A model generated the notes under the pieces. That model was not told the origin of the DNA. It saw only the letters and a list, made by a program, of their open reading frames with translations, and did no database searches. This document shows positions 8,216-16,863 of a stretch of 64,000 bases of DNA, piece after piece (position 1 is the first letter of the stretch; each line of letters starts with the position of its first letter). A program made the translations under genes and the position numbers. The DNA is taken from NCBI RefSeq assembly GCF_018129085.1, contig NZ_JAAGBB010000016.1:62001-126000 (forward strand). Direction: 5' to 3'. This stretch comes from Plastoroseomonas hellenica (lineage in GTDB: Bacteria > Pseudomonadota > Alphaproteobacteria > Acetobacterales > Acetobacteraceae).

Positions 8216-9163
8216 TCAAGACGCCGCGAAGGAGGACCGCGGCGCGCTCACGCTCTCCATGCGGCGATCCTGGGCGGCCGCCAGCCGCATCATCTTGCGC
8301 AGATCCATCTCCGGCAGCGCCAGCGCCGCGTCCACCCAGATGTCGAGGATGTCCGACAGCTCCTCATAGCTCACCGGATTGGCCCGGCGCCGCGCGCGAT
8401 AAATCGCCAGATGCGCGTTATGCCGGCGCGTCTGCTGCGCGATGTACTGGCGCACCACGACCTCGCCCTCGCCATCCTCGGCCAGCACGTCGACAACGCC
8501 CATCGCGTGCAGTTCCTCGGCGCTGTAGAGCCGCCCGCTCATGATCATCTTCTCCGCCGCCACGGTGCCGATGCGCCGCGCCAGGAAGGAGTAGGCACCC
8601 ATGCCAGGGAAGAGGTTGAAGATGATCTCCGGCAGGCCGAACTTCGCGCGCCGCTCGGCCACGATCACATCGAAAGCGAGCGCGCATTCGAAGCCGCCGC
8701 CGAGCGCGTCGCCCTGCACCAACGCGACCGTCACCAGCGGCAGGTCGTAGGCGATGGCGTTGTCGTGCACGGTGCGGATGCAGGCCTCGCCATAGCGGCG
8801 CAGTGTGGCGCGGTCGCCGGCACGGATGCGCTCGGCGAAATGGCCGAGGTCACCGCCCAGGTTGAATACGCCCGGAGTGCGCGAGGCCAGCACATGGTAC
8901 AGCGCCGGCGCCGCGCCGGGCGCCGCGGCGGCGAAGAGGCCGCGCAGCCGCTGCTGCATGGTCGACAGGTCGCGCAGAATATCCATGTTGAAGCAGGGGC
9001 GGCCGAGCGGCTGCATCCGGCACCAATGAGTGCGGCTCTCGGCCTCAAGCGTCACGTCGAGCGTGTCATAGCGCGCGAAGGTGGAATAGGCAGCGGTGTC
9101 GAGCAGGCTGTTGCTGTTGCCGGCGCCGTGACGGAGGGCGGCGGGGGTGCCGATGAACGTCAT
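8216..9163 (-). CDS. rpfF: DSF synthase RpfF (crotonase-fold acyl-ACP hydratase/thioesterase)
   Basis: A 315-residue crotonase-fold protein matching RpfF rather than ordinary enoyl-CoA hydratases. Shared blocks are VFNLGGDLGHFAERIRAGDR, ALVQGDALGGGFECAL, GLPEIIFNLFPGMGAYSF, LYSAEELHAMGVVD and a C-terminal DILDIWVDAAL helix. Glu159 and Glu179 fall where the two catalytic glutamates of Xanthomonas RpfF (E141, E161) lie, with the same 20-residue spacing. RpfF makes cis-2-unsaturated fatty acid signals from 3-hydroxyacyl-ACP and releases them by thioesterase activity. The N terminus is about 18 residues longer than the Xanthomonas protein; a weak AAAGGG precedes the ATG at 9163. It is convergent to the RpfC-like gene and has its own AT-rich upstream region. 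Confidence 0.9.
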   Translation of the reverse strand: MTFIGTPAALRHGAGNSNSLLDTAAYSTFARYDTLDVTLEAESRTHWCRMQPLGRPCFNMDILRDLSTMQQRLRGLFAAAAPGAAPALYHVLASRTPGVFNLGGDLGHFAERIRAGDRATLRRYGEACIRTVHDNAIAYDLPLVTVALVQGDALGGGFECALAFDVIVAERRAKFGLPEIIFNLFPGMGAYSFLARRIGTVAAEKMIMSGRLYSAEELHAMGVVDVLAEDGEGEVVVRQYIAQQTRRHNAHLAIYRARRRANPVSYEELSDILDIWVDAALALPEMDLRKMMRLAAAQDRRMESVSAPRSSFAAS

Positions 9164-9379
9164 CGCGGGGTGTCCCTTTCAAGGGTATCGCGGTTGTTGT
9201 CGTGCCCCTTTCCGACGGTCCGGGGCGCTGGGCCTGCGGCCCTCGCCCCATCACGATACTGCAAGTAGTAGTTTTTTTGAATTTGTCTGCTATAGGTCGC
9301 AAACTGTCGTCTCTGTATTTGCAACAAATTCACGCAGCCGCTGTCACTGCTGCCATAATGCCGGGCAGAAGCCGTCGTT
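9164..9379 (-). promoter_or_regulatory. AT-rich upstream region of rpfF
   Basis: The 216 bp upstream of rpfF contain a patch (about 9255-9330) much richer in A/T than the surroundings, with a run of seven T and several TTGCA-like and TATAG-like words on the minus strand. No single -35/-10 pair with good spacing stands out. It most likely holds the rpfF promoter and possibly a regulator site. Confidence 0.4.
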
Positions 9380-10600
9380 TCAGGCGCCCTGCCGGCTTTC
9401 CCGGACCATAGCATCGGCCCGCTTTGCTACCTGCGGTAGCAAAGCCGTTCCAAGCCCAGTACCTTCCATTGCAGAAATAAATCCACGCTCCACCTTCGGC
9501 AGCACAGTCACCAGATCCCGATACCAGGTTGCCAGTGTCGCCCGCACCACTTCCTGGAACACCGCCGTCGACGCGTGCAACGCCAGGTGCAGGGAGGCGA
9601 CCAGGGTGACCGGCCCGGTGCAGTCATGAGGTGCCACCGGCCGCGCCCAGGCCTCCGCCAGGGCAGCGATCTTCCGCGCCTCCGTGAGTCCCCCGCACCA
9701 GGTGAGATCGAGCATCACGATATCGGTCGCCCCGGCCACCAGCAGGTCCCGGAAGGCGACCTTGCCGCCCAGCGTCTCGCTGGCGCAGATCGGCACCCGG
9801 GCGCCGCGCCGCAGCTCCGCGAGGCTCGCGACGTCATCCATCTTGTTGAGCGGGTCCTCCGCCCAATAGATGCCGTACGGCTCCAGCGCCCGGCAGATGC
9901 GCATCGCCGCCGGCAGCGACCAGAGCGAGTGCAGCTCCGCCATCACCTCGATCCGGTCACCGACCGCAGCGCGGATCTTCTCGAAAGGCTCCAGCCCCCG
10001 CTTCAGATCCTCGAGGCTGATCGACTGCCCCTGGGTCGCCGCCGCGTAGGGGTCGAGCGGCCAGATCTTCATAGCCGCGTAGCCTTCCTCCAGCAGCGAC
10101 TGCGCGAGGGCGCCGGCGTCCCGGGTGAAGGCGATCTGGTCGTCATAGGGCCCGCGCGCGACATCACCGCTGCCGATATCACGCCGCCCGGCGATGCTGC
10201 CGGCCTGGCGGGAGTTGTAGTCGTAGCCCGCGCAGGTGTTGTAGGCGCGGATCTTCTCGCGTGAGAGCCCGCCCAGCGCTTCATGCACCGGGATGCCGTG
10301 CCGCTGACCGGCGAGATCCCAGAGCGCGATGTCGACCGCGGAGGCCGCCCGTATCTCGGCGCTCGAGGAGCCGAAGCCGACATAGGGCGTCAGGAGCTGG
10401 CGCGAGATGCCCTCGATGTTGCGCGCGTCGCGGCCGAGCAGCGCCGGCGCGACCTGCTCGTGGATCACCGCCTCCACCGCCTGGGCGCCGCGGAAGGCCT
10501 CGCCGAGCCCGGTCAGCCCTTCATCGGTCGTGACCTCGACCCAGAGCAGGTTGGGCCGCTCCGCGATCCGGATGGTGCAGAGCTTCTCGATCTTCGGCAT
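9380..10600 (-). CDS. mandelate racemase/muconate lactonizing enzyme family (enolase superfamily)
   Basis: A 406-residue enolase-superfamily enzyme: N-terminal capping domain, then a (beta/alpha)7-beta barrel. Probable Mg ligands are the acidic residues of VMAELHSLW, WAEDPLNKMDD and CASETLGGK. PHDCTGPVTL supplies a His at the position used as general base in mandelate-racemase-subgroup dehydratases. The family abstracts the alpha-proton of carboxylates; members of this shape are often acid-sugar dehydratases (galactonate or gluconate types), but the substrate cannot be read from sequence. GAGGGA lies just before the ATG at 10600. It follows a Bug-type receptor gene by 12 bp on the same strand, suggesting an uptake-plus-catabolism operon for an organic acid. 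Confidence 0.85.
   Translation of the reverse strand: MPKIEKLCTIRIAERPNLLWVEVTTDEGLTGLGEAFRGAQAVEAVIHEQVAPALLGRDARNIEGISRQLLTPYVGFGSSSAEIRAASAVDIALWDLAGQRHGIPVHEALGGLSREKIRAYNTCAGYDYNSRQAGSIAGRRDIGSGDVARGPYDDQIAFTRDAGALAQSLLEEGYAAMKIWPLDPYAAATQGQSISLEDLKRGLEPFEKIRAAVGDRIEVMAELHSLWSLPAAMRICRALEPYGIYWAEDPLNKMDDVASLAELRRGARVPICASETLGGKVAFRDLLVAGATDIVMLDLTWCGGLTEARKIAALAEAWARPVAPHDCTGPVTLVASLHLALHASTAVFQEVVRATLATWYRDLVTVLPKVERGFISAMEGTGLGTALLPQVAKRADAMVRESRQGA
9421..9445. repeat. perfect inverted repeat inside the enolase-family gene
   Basis: GCTTTGCTACC, a 3-nt spacer and its exact complement GGTAGCAAAGC lie within the last 25 codons of the enolase-superfamily gene. The 11-bp arms are less GC-rich than neighbouring coding sequence. 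It could be a hairpin in the 3' end of the mRNA or a chance palindrome. Confidence 0.6.
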
Positions 10601-10612
10601 GGTCCCTCACTC

Positions 10613-11578
10613 CTACTCCGCGCGGATGTTGTTGCGGCGCACGACCTCGGCCCAGCGTGCGACCTCGGTGCGGATATGGGCGCCCATCTGTTCCGGCGTG
10701 CCGCCGACCGGCGTCACCGCCAGCTCCGCCAGCCGCCGCCGCACCGTCTCGTCGGCAAGCGCCCGGGCGAAGGCCGCATTGAGCGCAGCGATGGCGGCAG
10801 GCGGCGTCCGCGCCGGCGCCATGAAGCCAAACCAGCTATCGATCACCATGCCCTGCACGCCGCTGTCGCCGAAGGTCGGTACCTCCGGCAGTTCCGGGAT
10901 GCGCGCGGCACTCGCCGCCGCCAACGCCCGCACTGCGCCGCCACGGATATGCGGCAGGATGGACGGCAGGTTGTCGAAGAAGATGTCGATCCGTCCGGCG
11001 ATGAGATCGGTGATTGCCGGCGCCGAACCGCGATAGGGCACGTGGTTCATCTCCAGCCCCAGCAGACTGCGCAGCAGCTCAGGCCCCAGATGGTTCGAGG
11101 CGCCGACGCCGGAGGATCCGAAGGTCAGCGCCCCTGGCCGCGCCCGGGCGAGCGCGATGAAGCCCGCGACGTCCTGCACCGGCAGGTCGCGCCGTACCGC
11201 CATCACGTTGCGCACCGCACCCGAGATGATCACCGGGGCGAAGTCGCGCTGCAGGTCGTAGCCGGGATTGGCGTAGAGCGCCGGATTGGCGCCGCAGGGA
11301 CCGAAGGCGCATTGCACCAGCACGGTGCCGTCCGGGGTGCCGCGTGCGGCTTCCGCCATGCCGATATTGCCGCCCGCGCCGCCCTTGTTCTCGACCACGG
11401 CGCCGCGCGGCAGCATCGGCGTCGCCGCTTCCGCCAGCACGCGCGCGACGATGTCGCTGGTGCCGCCGGGCGTGAAGGTGACGATGATGCGGATCGGCCG
11501 GTCCGGCAGATCCGCGGCCGCGAGCGGCAGCGCGAAGAGCAGCATGATGGCGATCAGGACGTGCCGCATGGGGCGCAT
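10613..11578 (-). CDS. tripartite tricarboxylate transporter substrate-binding protein (Bug/TctC family)
   Basis: About 321 residues with a signal peptide (HVLIAIMLLFALPLAAA) and the Bug fold: DLPDRPIRIIVTFTPGGTSDIVAR, ENKGGAGGNIGMAEAARGTPDGT, HVPYRGSAPAITDLIAGRID and a C-terminal WAEVVRRNNIRAE. Such periplasmic receptors bind carboxylates and other small metabolites and usually feed a TctA/TctB membrane complex, neither of which is in the window. The ATG at 11578 is preferred to a longer frame because GGGAGGGAA lies 7 bases upstream and it places the signal peptide at the N terminus. It is the first gene of an operon with the enolase-superfamily enzyme. The ligand is probably that enzyme's substrate, which is an inference from context only. 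Confidence 0.88.
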   Translation of the reverse strand: MRPMRHVLIAIMLLFALPLAAADLPDRPIRIIVTFTPGGTSDIVARVLAEAATPMLPRGAVVENKGGAGGNIGMAEAARGTPDGTVLVQCAFGPCGANPALYANPGYDLQRDFAPVIISGAVRNVMAVRRDLPVQDVAGFIALARARPGALTFGSSGVGASNHLGPELLRSLLGLEMNHVPYRGSAPAITDLIAGRIDIFFDNLPSILPHIRGGAVRALAAASAARIPELPEVPTFGDSGVQGMVIDSWFGFMAPARTPPAAIAALNAAFARALADETVRRRLAELAVTPVGGTPEQMGAHIRTEVARWAEVVRRNNIRAE

Positions 11579-11706
11579 CGATGTTCCCTCCCGAGGGATG
11601 ACTGGTTGCGGCAAACCTGCACCGCGGCCGCCATCAGCGGAAGGGGTTCTGGACAGGCCGCGCCGCAAGGTCCTCAATTCGCCCGGCAGCCGAGGGAAAC
11701 ACGTCC

Positions 11707-13095
11707 ATGACCTATCATCCGCGCGAATTCCGTGCCCGCACCTGGCATGACGCGACGCCCGCTTTCGCCGCAGGCCGCGACACGCCGCGCGCTTATCTGG
11801 AGCGCTGCCTGGAGGCGATCGCGGCGCGCGAGCCCGTAGTGAAGGCCTGGGTGGTGCTGAATGAAGGATCCGCGCGGGAGGCTGCGGATGCCAGCACCGC
11901 GCGCTGGAAGGCCGGCCGGATGCTGTCCTCCATCGACGGCATGCCGATCGGCATCAAGGACCTGCTGGAAACCCGGGACATGCCGACGCAGCAGGGCTGC
12001 GAGGCCTTCCGCGGCGCCTTCCCGAAGCGCGACAACGCCGCGGTCGCAGCACTCCGCCAGGCGGGTGCGGTGGTGCTCGGCAAGACGGTGACGACGGAGC
12101 TCGGCTCCTCCCACCCCGGCCCGACCACCAACCCCTTCGATGCCGGCCGCACGCCCGGCGGCTCCTCCTCCGGCTCCGCCGCCGCGATCGCGGCGGGGAT
12201 GGTGCCGGCGGCGATCGGCAGCCAGGTCGGCGGCTCCATCATCCGGCCTGCCAGCTATTGCGGAAACATCGCGCTGAAGCCGAGCCAGGGCGCCATCCAC
12301 CGCGGCGAGCGGCAGGCGACCAGCATGAGCACCCATGGCGTCCATGCCGGCAGCTTCGAGGACATGTGGACGGTCGCCATCGAGATCGCCAAGCGCGCCG
12401 GCGGCGATCCCGGCCGCATGTCGCTGAAGGGCCCGGACGCGGCGCCGGCCGCGCGCAAGCCACGCGCCCTCGCCGTGCTGGAGACCGAAGGCTGGGCGGA
12501 GCTCGATCCCGGCAGCAAGGCCGCTTTCGCAGCACTCCTCGACCAGCTCGCCCGCGCCGGCGTGCGCATCCTCCGCCGCGCCGACCACCCTTTCCTGGAG
12601 ACGCTGGAGCGCCGGATCGCCGATGCCCGGGCCATGGCGAACACCATCACCAACTGGGAAGGCCGCTGGTCGCTGCGCGCCCTCGTGGATCAGTACCCCG
12701 ACGGCGTCAGCGACCGCGCCAAGCAGCGCCTGGCCTTCATCGAGACGCAGACGGTCACCGATTACGAGGCGCGGCTCGCGGAACGCGCCGCCGCGCAGCA
12801 GGCGCATGCGGCGATCGCGGGCCTCGCCGATGCGGTGGTGATGCTCTCCTCGCCAGGGCCGGCGCCGGTCTGGGCCGGCGACGTGCCCGGCCAGAAGCTA
12901 GCCCCACGCCCGACCGGCGACATCGCCTTCAACGCCCCCTCCTCCGCCCTCTTCGCGCCGGCGGTCACCGTGCCGCTGCTCGCGGTCGGCGGCATGCCGC
13001 TCGGCGTGCAGGCGATGGGCCAGCAGGGCCAGGATGCCGAGATGGCGGCGATCGCCCGCTGGCTGCATGAGAGCCTGGAGCCGATCGCGGTCTGA
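11707..13095 (+). CDS. amidase signature family protein
   Basis: A 462-residue amidase-signature enzyme. The catalytic Ser-cisSer-Lys triad is visible as Lys in GMPIGIKDLLE, Ser in GGSSSGSAAAIAAG and the Ser of GSQVGGSIIRPASYCG. These enzymes hydrolyse amide bonds of small or acylated substrates; the pattern is closer to stand-alone amidases than to GatA, and a true gatA is elsewhere in the window. No signal peptide is apparent, so it should be cytoplasmic. It is divergent from the Bug receptor at 11578 (128-bp gap) and converges with the peptide-type ABC binding protein ending at 13111. Substrate unknown. Confidence 0.85.
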   Translation: MTYHPREFRARTWHDATPAFAAGRDTPRAYLERCLEAIAAREPVVKAWVVLNEGSAREAADASTARWKAGRMLSSIDGMPIGIKDLLETRDMPTQQGCEAFRGAFPKRDNAAVAALRQAGAVVLGKTVTTELGSSHPGPTTNPFDAGRTPGGSSSGSAAAIAAGMVPAAIGSQVGGSIIRPASYCGNIALKPSQGAIHRGERQATSMSTHGVHAGSFEDMWTVAIEIAKRAGGDPGRMSLKGPDAAPAARKPRALAVLETEGWAELDPGSKAAFAALLDQLARAGVRILRRADHPFLETLERRIADARAMANTITNWEGRWSLRALVDQYPDGVSDRAKQRLAFIETQTVTDYEARLAERAAAQQAHAAIAGLADAVVMLSSPGPAPVWAGDVPGQKLAPRPTGDIAFNAPSSALFAPAVTVPLLAVGGMPLGVQAMGQQGQDAEMAAIARWLHESLEPIAV

Positions 13096-13110
13096 CGCGC
13101 GCCGGCGCCC

Positions 13111-14700
13111 TCAACGCTGCGGCCGGATGCCCATCGCGATGCTGCGCTCGTCCATGCGCGGGTCGTGCACCAGGCCGCGGCGATGCGCCCAGTTGTTCAC
13201 GTACTGCACGAGCTGGATCAGCGGCACCTGCTCCGCGTAGTAGGCCACCGCCTCCCGCCAGATCGCCTCCCGCGCCTCGTCATCCATGGTCGCGGCGCCG
13301 CGCACCAGATACTCGTCCATGCGCGGATCGGAGTAGCGGGACATATTCGCCGCCCCGGTCAGGCGCTGCCGGTCATAGGTGCCGACGATCGAGAGCAGGA
13401 AGTTCGAGGCCTCTCCCGTGCTGCTGCCCCAGGCGCCGAGCTGCACCGCGAAATCGAGCCGGGTGCGGCGCGGCACGAAGGCCGAGAAGGGCATCGCGTC
13501 GATGCTGGTGCGTACCCCGATCCGCGTCCACATCTGCGCCACCGCCTGGCTGATCCGGCCGTCATTCGGCCAGCGGTCGTTCGGCGTATAGAGGCTGATG
13601 CGGAAGCCCTCGGGAAAGCCTGCCTCGGCCAGCAGCCGCTTTGCGCCCTCAGGATCGAAGGCCGGCGGCCGCACATCGGGATTGAAGCCGAAGGCGCCTT
13701 CCGGCAGCCATTGCGCCGTCGCCTGTGCGGCGCCGTCCATCACCCGTTCGACCAGCGCTTCGCGGTTGATCGCCATCGACAGCGCCCGCCGCACCCGGAG
13801 GTCGAGGAAGGGGTTGCGGGGCAGCGGCACGCCGGCATTGTCGGTGACGCTCGGGTGCGGGCCGGTCCGCGAATAGTCGGTCAGCATGAAGGTGGTGCGC
13901 AGGCTCGGGATGCTGGTCACCACGATCCGCGGCTCCCGCCGCAACCGTTCGAGATCGGTGGTCGGGATCTGCTCGATCAGGTCCACGTCGCCCGCCAACA
14001 GGGCCGCGGTGCGGGCGCCGTCATTCAGCAGGAAGCGGACATTCACGCGCTCCCAAGGCTCGCGCCCGCCCCAGTAGCTGTCGTTCCTGAGGAGCTCCAC
14101 CCGATCGCCGGAGCGGTAGGTGCCGAGCCGATAGGGGCCGGTGCCGATCGCGGCGCGTCCGGCGTTGAAATCCTCGGTGCCGGCGCCGGTCGCGGCATGG
14201 CGCGCGATGATGGAGACCGAGGCGAGGTCGAGCGGCATCAGCGGATGCGGCTGGTGCGTGTGCAGCCGGATGGTGTGGGGGTCCACCACCTCGACCCGCT
14301 CGATGGCGCGCAGGAAGCCGATGAAGCTGCCTGGGCTGTTCTGCACCTGCGGCACGCGTTCGAAGGTGAAGACCACGTCATCGGCGGTGAAGGGGCGGCC
14401 GTCATGCCAGGTGACGCCGCGGCGGAGCTTCAGCTCCCAGACCCGGTCGGAGACCGCGGTGATGCTCTCGGCCAGCATCGGATGCGCGCGGGCCCGCGCA
14501 TCGCGCCAGATCAGCGTGTCGAAGATATGCATGGCAAGCGCGTTGTTCGGCCCGAGATTGTGGTAGTGCGGGTCGATCGTCGTCACCACGGAGGCATTGC
14601 CGATGGTGAGCACCTGCGCGGCCGCGATGCCTGGTGCTGCCGCCGCGAGGGCCATGGCCAGCCCCAGCGCTTGCCGACAGCGCGTGACTACTCCGCTCAT
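13111..14700 (-). CDS. ABC transporter substrate-binding protein, family 5 (peptide/oligopeptide type)
   Basis: A 529-residue periplasmic binding protein of the DppA/OppA class (SBP family 5), with a signal peptide (ALGLAMALAAAAPGIAAAQ) and typical blocks LTIGNASVVTTIDPHYHN, LRRGVTWHDGRPFTADDVVFTF and GTGPYRLGTYRSGDRVELLRN. The family binds peptides, glycosides or opine-like ligands for an ABC importer. No permease or ATPase genes are beside it, so it is an orphan here. AGGAGG lies 8 bases before ATG 14700 but only 2 bases before ATG 14706, so 14700 is chosen. The same frame is open far upstream, but that part overlaps the oppositely oriented Bug gene and is not coding. Confidence 0.88.
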   Translation of the reverse strand: MSGVVTRCRQALGLAMALAAAAPGIAAAQVLTIGNASVVTTIDPHYHNLGPNNALAMHIFDTLIWRDARARAHPMLAESITAVSDRVWELKLRRGVTWHDGRPFTADDVVFTFERVPQVQNSPGSFIGFLRAIERVEVVDPHTIRLHTHQPHPLMPLDLASVSIIARHAATGAGTEDFNAGRAAIGTGPYRLGTYRSGDRVELLRNDSYWGGREPWERVNVRFLLNDGARTAALLAGDVDLIEQIPTTDLERLRREPRIVVTSIPSLRTTFMLTDYSRTGPHPSVTDNAGVPLPRNPFLDLRVRRALSMAINREALVERVMDGAAQATAQWLPEGAFGFNPDVRPPAFDPEGAKRLLAEAGFPEGFRISLYTPNDRWPNDGRISQAVAQMWTRIGVRTSIDAMPFSAFVPRRTRLDFAVQLGAWGSSTGEASNFLLSIVGTYDRQRLTGAANMSRYSDPRMDEYLVRGAATMDDEAREAIWREAVAYYAEQVPLIQLVQYVNNWAHRRGLVHDPRMDERSIAMGIRPQR

Positions 14701-14860
14701 CTCCATCCCCTCCTGCCTGCGTGATTGGGTCGAGCATGCACCGGGTGCCGCCCGCCATGGAAGCGCCCCCGCATGAGCGGCGGAAAATCCGCCTAGCGGT
14801 TTGACAGCCCTCCCCTTTCCTTCCGATGCTGCCCGAAAATCAGAATGTGCGGAGGATGCG

Positions 14861-15853
14861 GTGATCCTATTGGAACGGCGTTCGGCGAAACGCGGCGTCG
14901 GCCGACGACCGCTGCTGGCGGCGGCAGGTGCGCTGCTCGCCGCTCCGGCTCTGGCGCAAGCTGCCTGGCCCAACCGGCCGGTGCGCATCATGGTCGGCTT
15001 CCCCGCAGGCGGCACCACCGACATCCTCGGCCGCATCGCCGGCCAGATCCTGCAGGAGGAGCTTGGCCAGCCCTTCGTCATCGAGAACCGGCCGGGCGCC
15101 GGATCGAACATCGCGGCCCAGGCGGTGCTGCGGAGCCCTGCGGATGGCTACACCCTGCTGCTCGGCTCCCCCGGCACCAATGCGATCAACCCGCATCTCT
15201 ATCCCAACAGCGGCTACGACCCGCTGACCGACTTCCTGCCGATCAGCCAGATCGCGGAGATGCCGAACCTGATCGCAGCGCATCCCTCGCTCGGCGTGCG
15301 CGACGCGGCCGCCCTGATCGCGCTGGCCAAGCGGCGCACCCTCTCCTACGGGGAGACCAGCATCGGCGGCTCCACCCATCTCGCGGCCGAGCTCTTCCGC
15401 CTGGTGGCGGGGATCGAGGCGACGCATGTCCCCTATCGCGGCAGCGCACCGATGATGACCGACCTGCTGCCCGGCCGCATCGATTTCGGCACCGACAACC
15501 TGGCCTCCATCCTGCCGCATGTGCGGAGCGGCGCGCTGGTCGGCATCGGCGTCACCTCGACGCGCCGCTGGTCCGGTGCGCCGGATATCCCGGCGATCGC
15601 CGAGACGCTGCCGGGCTATGAGGTGACCGCCTGGTTCGGCCTGGTCGCGCCGCGCGGCACGCCGCCCGAGGTGATCCAGCGCGCCAACGCCGCGCTCCGC
15701 GCCGGTCTCACCAAGCCCGAGACGGCGTCCCGCCTGCAGGAGCTCGGCGCCACACCGCTGCCCGGCACGCCCGAGGAGTACCAGGCGCGCAACGCCGCGG
15801 AATTCGCGCGCCTCGGCGATGTGATCCGGCGAGCGGGGATCCGCGCCGAATAG
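14861..15853 (+). CDS. Bug/TctC-family periplasmic receptor
   Basis: About 330 residues with an arginine-rich, Tat-like leader (RRSAKRGVGRRPLLAAAG then APALAQA) and the Bug fold: AAWPNRPVRIMVGFPAGGTTDILGR, ENRPGAGSNIAAQAVLRSPADGY, HVPYRGSAPMMTDLLPGRID and LGDVIRRAGIRAE. GTG 14861 is chosen because GGAGG lies 5 bases upstream; earlier in-frame codons have no ribosome site. It is divergent from the SBP5 gene and followed 3 bp later by the convergent quinone oxidoreductase gene. No TctA/TctB partner is near. Ligand unknown. Confidence 0.85.
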   Translation: MILLERRSAKRGVGRRPLLAAAGALLAAPALAQAAWPNRPVRIMVGFPAGGTTDILGRIAGQILQEELGQPFVIENRPGAGSNIAAQAVLRSPADGYTLLLGSPGTNAINPHLYPNSGYDPLTDFLPISQIAEMPNLIAAHPSLGVRDAAALIALAKRRTLSYGETSIGGSTHLAAELFRLVAGIEATHVPYRGSAPMMTDLLPGRIDFGTDNLASILPHVRSGALVGIGVTSTRRWSGAPDIPAIAETLPGYEVTAWFGLVAPRGTPPEVIQRANAALRAGLTKPETASRLQELGATPLPGTPEEYQARNAAEFARLGDVIRRAGIRAE

Positions 15854-15856
15854 CGG

Positions 15857-16846
15857 TCAGGAGAGTTGCAGGAGCGGCTTGCCGATCATGCGGCGATCCT
15901 CGAGCGCCGCATGTGCCTGCTCGACATCGTCGAGCGTGTAGCGGCCGGCGATTGCGATCGAGAGGGAGCCGTCGAGCAGTGCCGCGAAGATCTCGGCGGC
16001 CCGGCGCCGGATCGTCGCTGCATCGTCGAGGTGGTCGGCCAGGCGCGGCCGGGTGAGGAAGAGGGAGCCGGCCTCGCCGAGCTCGATCGGATCGAGATCC
16101 TTCACCGACCCGCCGACACTGCCGAAGCTGACGATCAGGCCCTTGGTGCGGGCGGCGCGCAGGCTGTCGCGCAAGGTCGGCCTGCCGATCGGGTCGAACA
16201 CCACATCGACGCCGCGGCCACCGGTCAGTTCGCGCGTCCGGTCGGCGAAGCGCCCCTCGTCATAGAGGAAGGCCGCCGCGGCGCCGCGCTGCCGGGCGAC
16301 CTCCGCCTTCGCCTCGCTGCTCGTCGTCGCATAGATGGTGGCCCCGAGCCGTGCCCCGAGCTGCACCAGCAACTGCCCGATGCCGCCCGAAGCGGAATGC
16401 ACCAGCGCAGTGACACCCGGGCCGAATTGCCCAAGGTCATGGGCGAGGTAATGCGCCGTCAGGCCGTGGAACATCGCGGCCGCGGCGAGATCCAGCGACA
16501 TCGCCTCCGGCACCGGCACGACGCGCCAGGCGGCGACGATCGCATAATCCGCGTAGCTTCCCCAGGAGAGGCAATAGGCAACGCGGTCGCCGAGCTGGAA
16601 TTCGGTGACGCCATCGCCGAGCGCCGCGACGGTCCCGGCGCCCTCCATGCCGATCGTCGTCGGGACCCGCACCGGGTAGGTGCGGGAGCCGGCGTACTTC
16701 CCCTGGCAGGTATGGATGTCCATGAAGTTGATGCCGGACCAGGCGAGGCGGATCAGCACCTCGCCCGGGCCGGGCCGGGGGATCGGCAGGTCCCGGCGGA
16801 TCATGACTTCGGGGCCACCATAGCGGTCGATCTGGATCGCGCGCAT
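15857..16846 (-). CDS. zinc-independent quinone oxidoreductase (MDR family)
   Basis: A 329-residue medium-chain dehydrogenase/reductase of the quinone oxidoreductase (QOR) type. It has the N-terminal GroES-like domain (GPGEVLIRLAWSGINFMDIH) and a Rossmann NADPH-binding domain (HSASGGIGQLLVQLGARLGA). The cysteine and histidine ligands of zinc alcohol dehydrogenases are absent. Such enzymes reduce quinones or enones with NADPH. The ATG at 16846 has GGGAGAA 6 bases upstream. It follows gatB by 17 bp on the same strand, so it may be co-transcribed at the tail of the gat operon. Confidence 0.85.
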   Translation of the reverse strand: MRAIQIDRYGGPEVMIRRDLPIPRPGPGEVLIRLAWSGINFMDIHTCQGKYAGSRTYPVRVPTTIGMEGAGTVAALGDGVTEFQLGDRVAYCLSWGSYADYAIVAAWRVVPVPEAMSLDLAAAAMFHGLTAHYLAHDLGQFGPGVTALVHSASGGIGQLLVQLGARLGATIYATTSSEAKAEVARQRGAAAAFLYDEGRFADRTRELTGGRGVDVVFDPIGRPTLRDSLRAARTKGLIVSFGSVGGSVKDLDPIELGEAGSLFLTRPRLADHLDDAATIRRRAAEIFAALLDGSLSIAIAGRYTLDDVEQAHAALEDRRMIGKPLLQLS

Positions 16847-16863
16847 GGCGGCTTCTCCCAAGG

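Noticed and set aside
8216..9163. Ordinary enoyl-CoA hydratase call for this gene
   Set aside because: The GGDLGHF, GGGFECAL, GLPEIIFNLFPGMGAYSF and WVDAAL blocks and the spacing of two glutamates match RpfF much better, and it neighbours an RpfC-like kinase.
14701..15111. N-terminal extension of the family 5 binding protein
   Set aside because: It would overlap the divergent Bug gene, and the signal peptide starts at 14700 with a good ribosome site.
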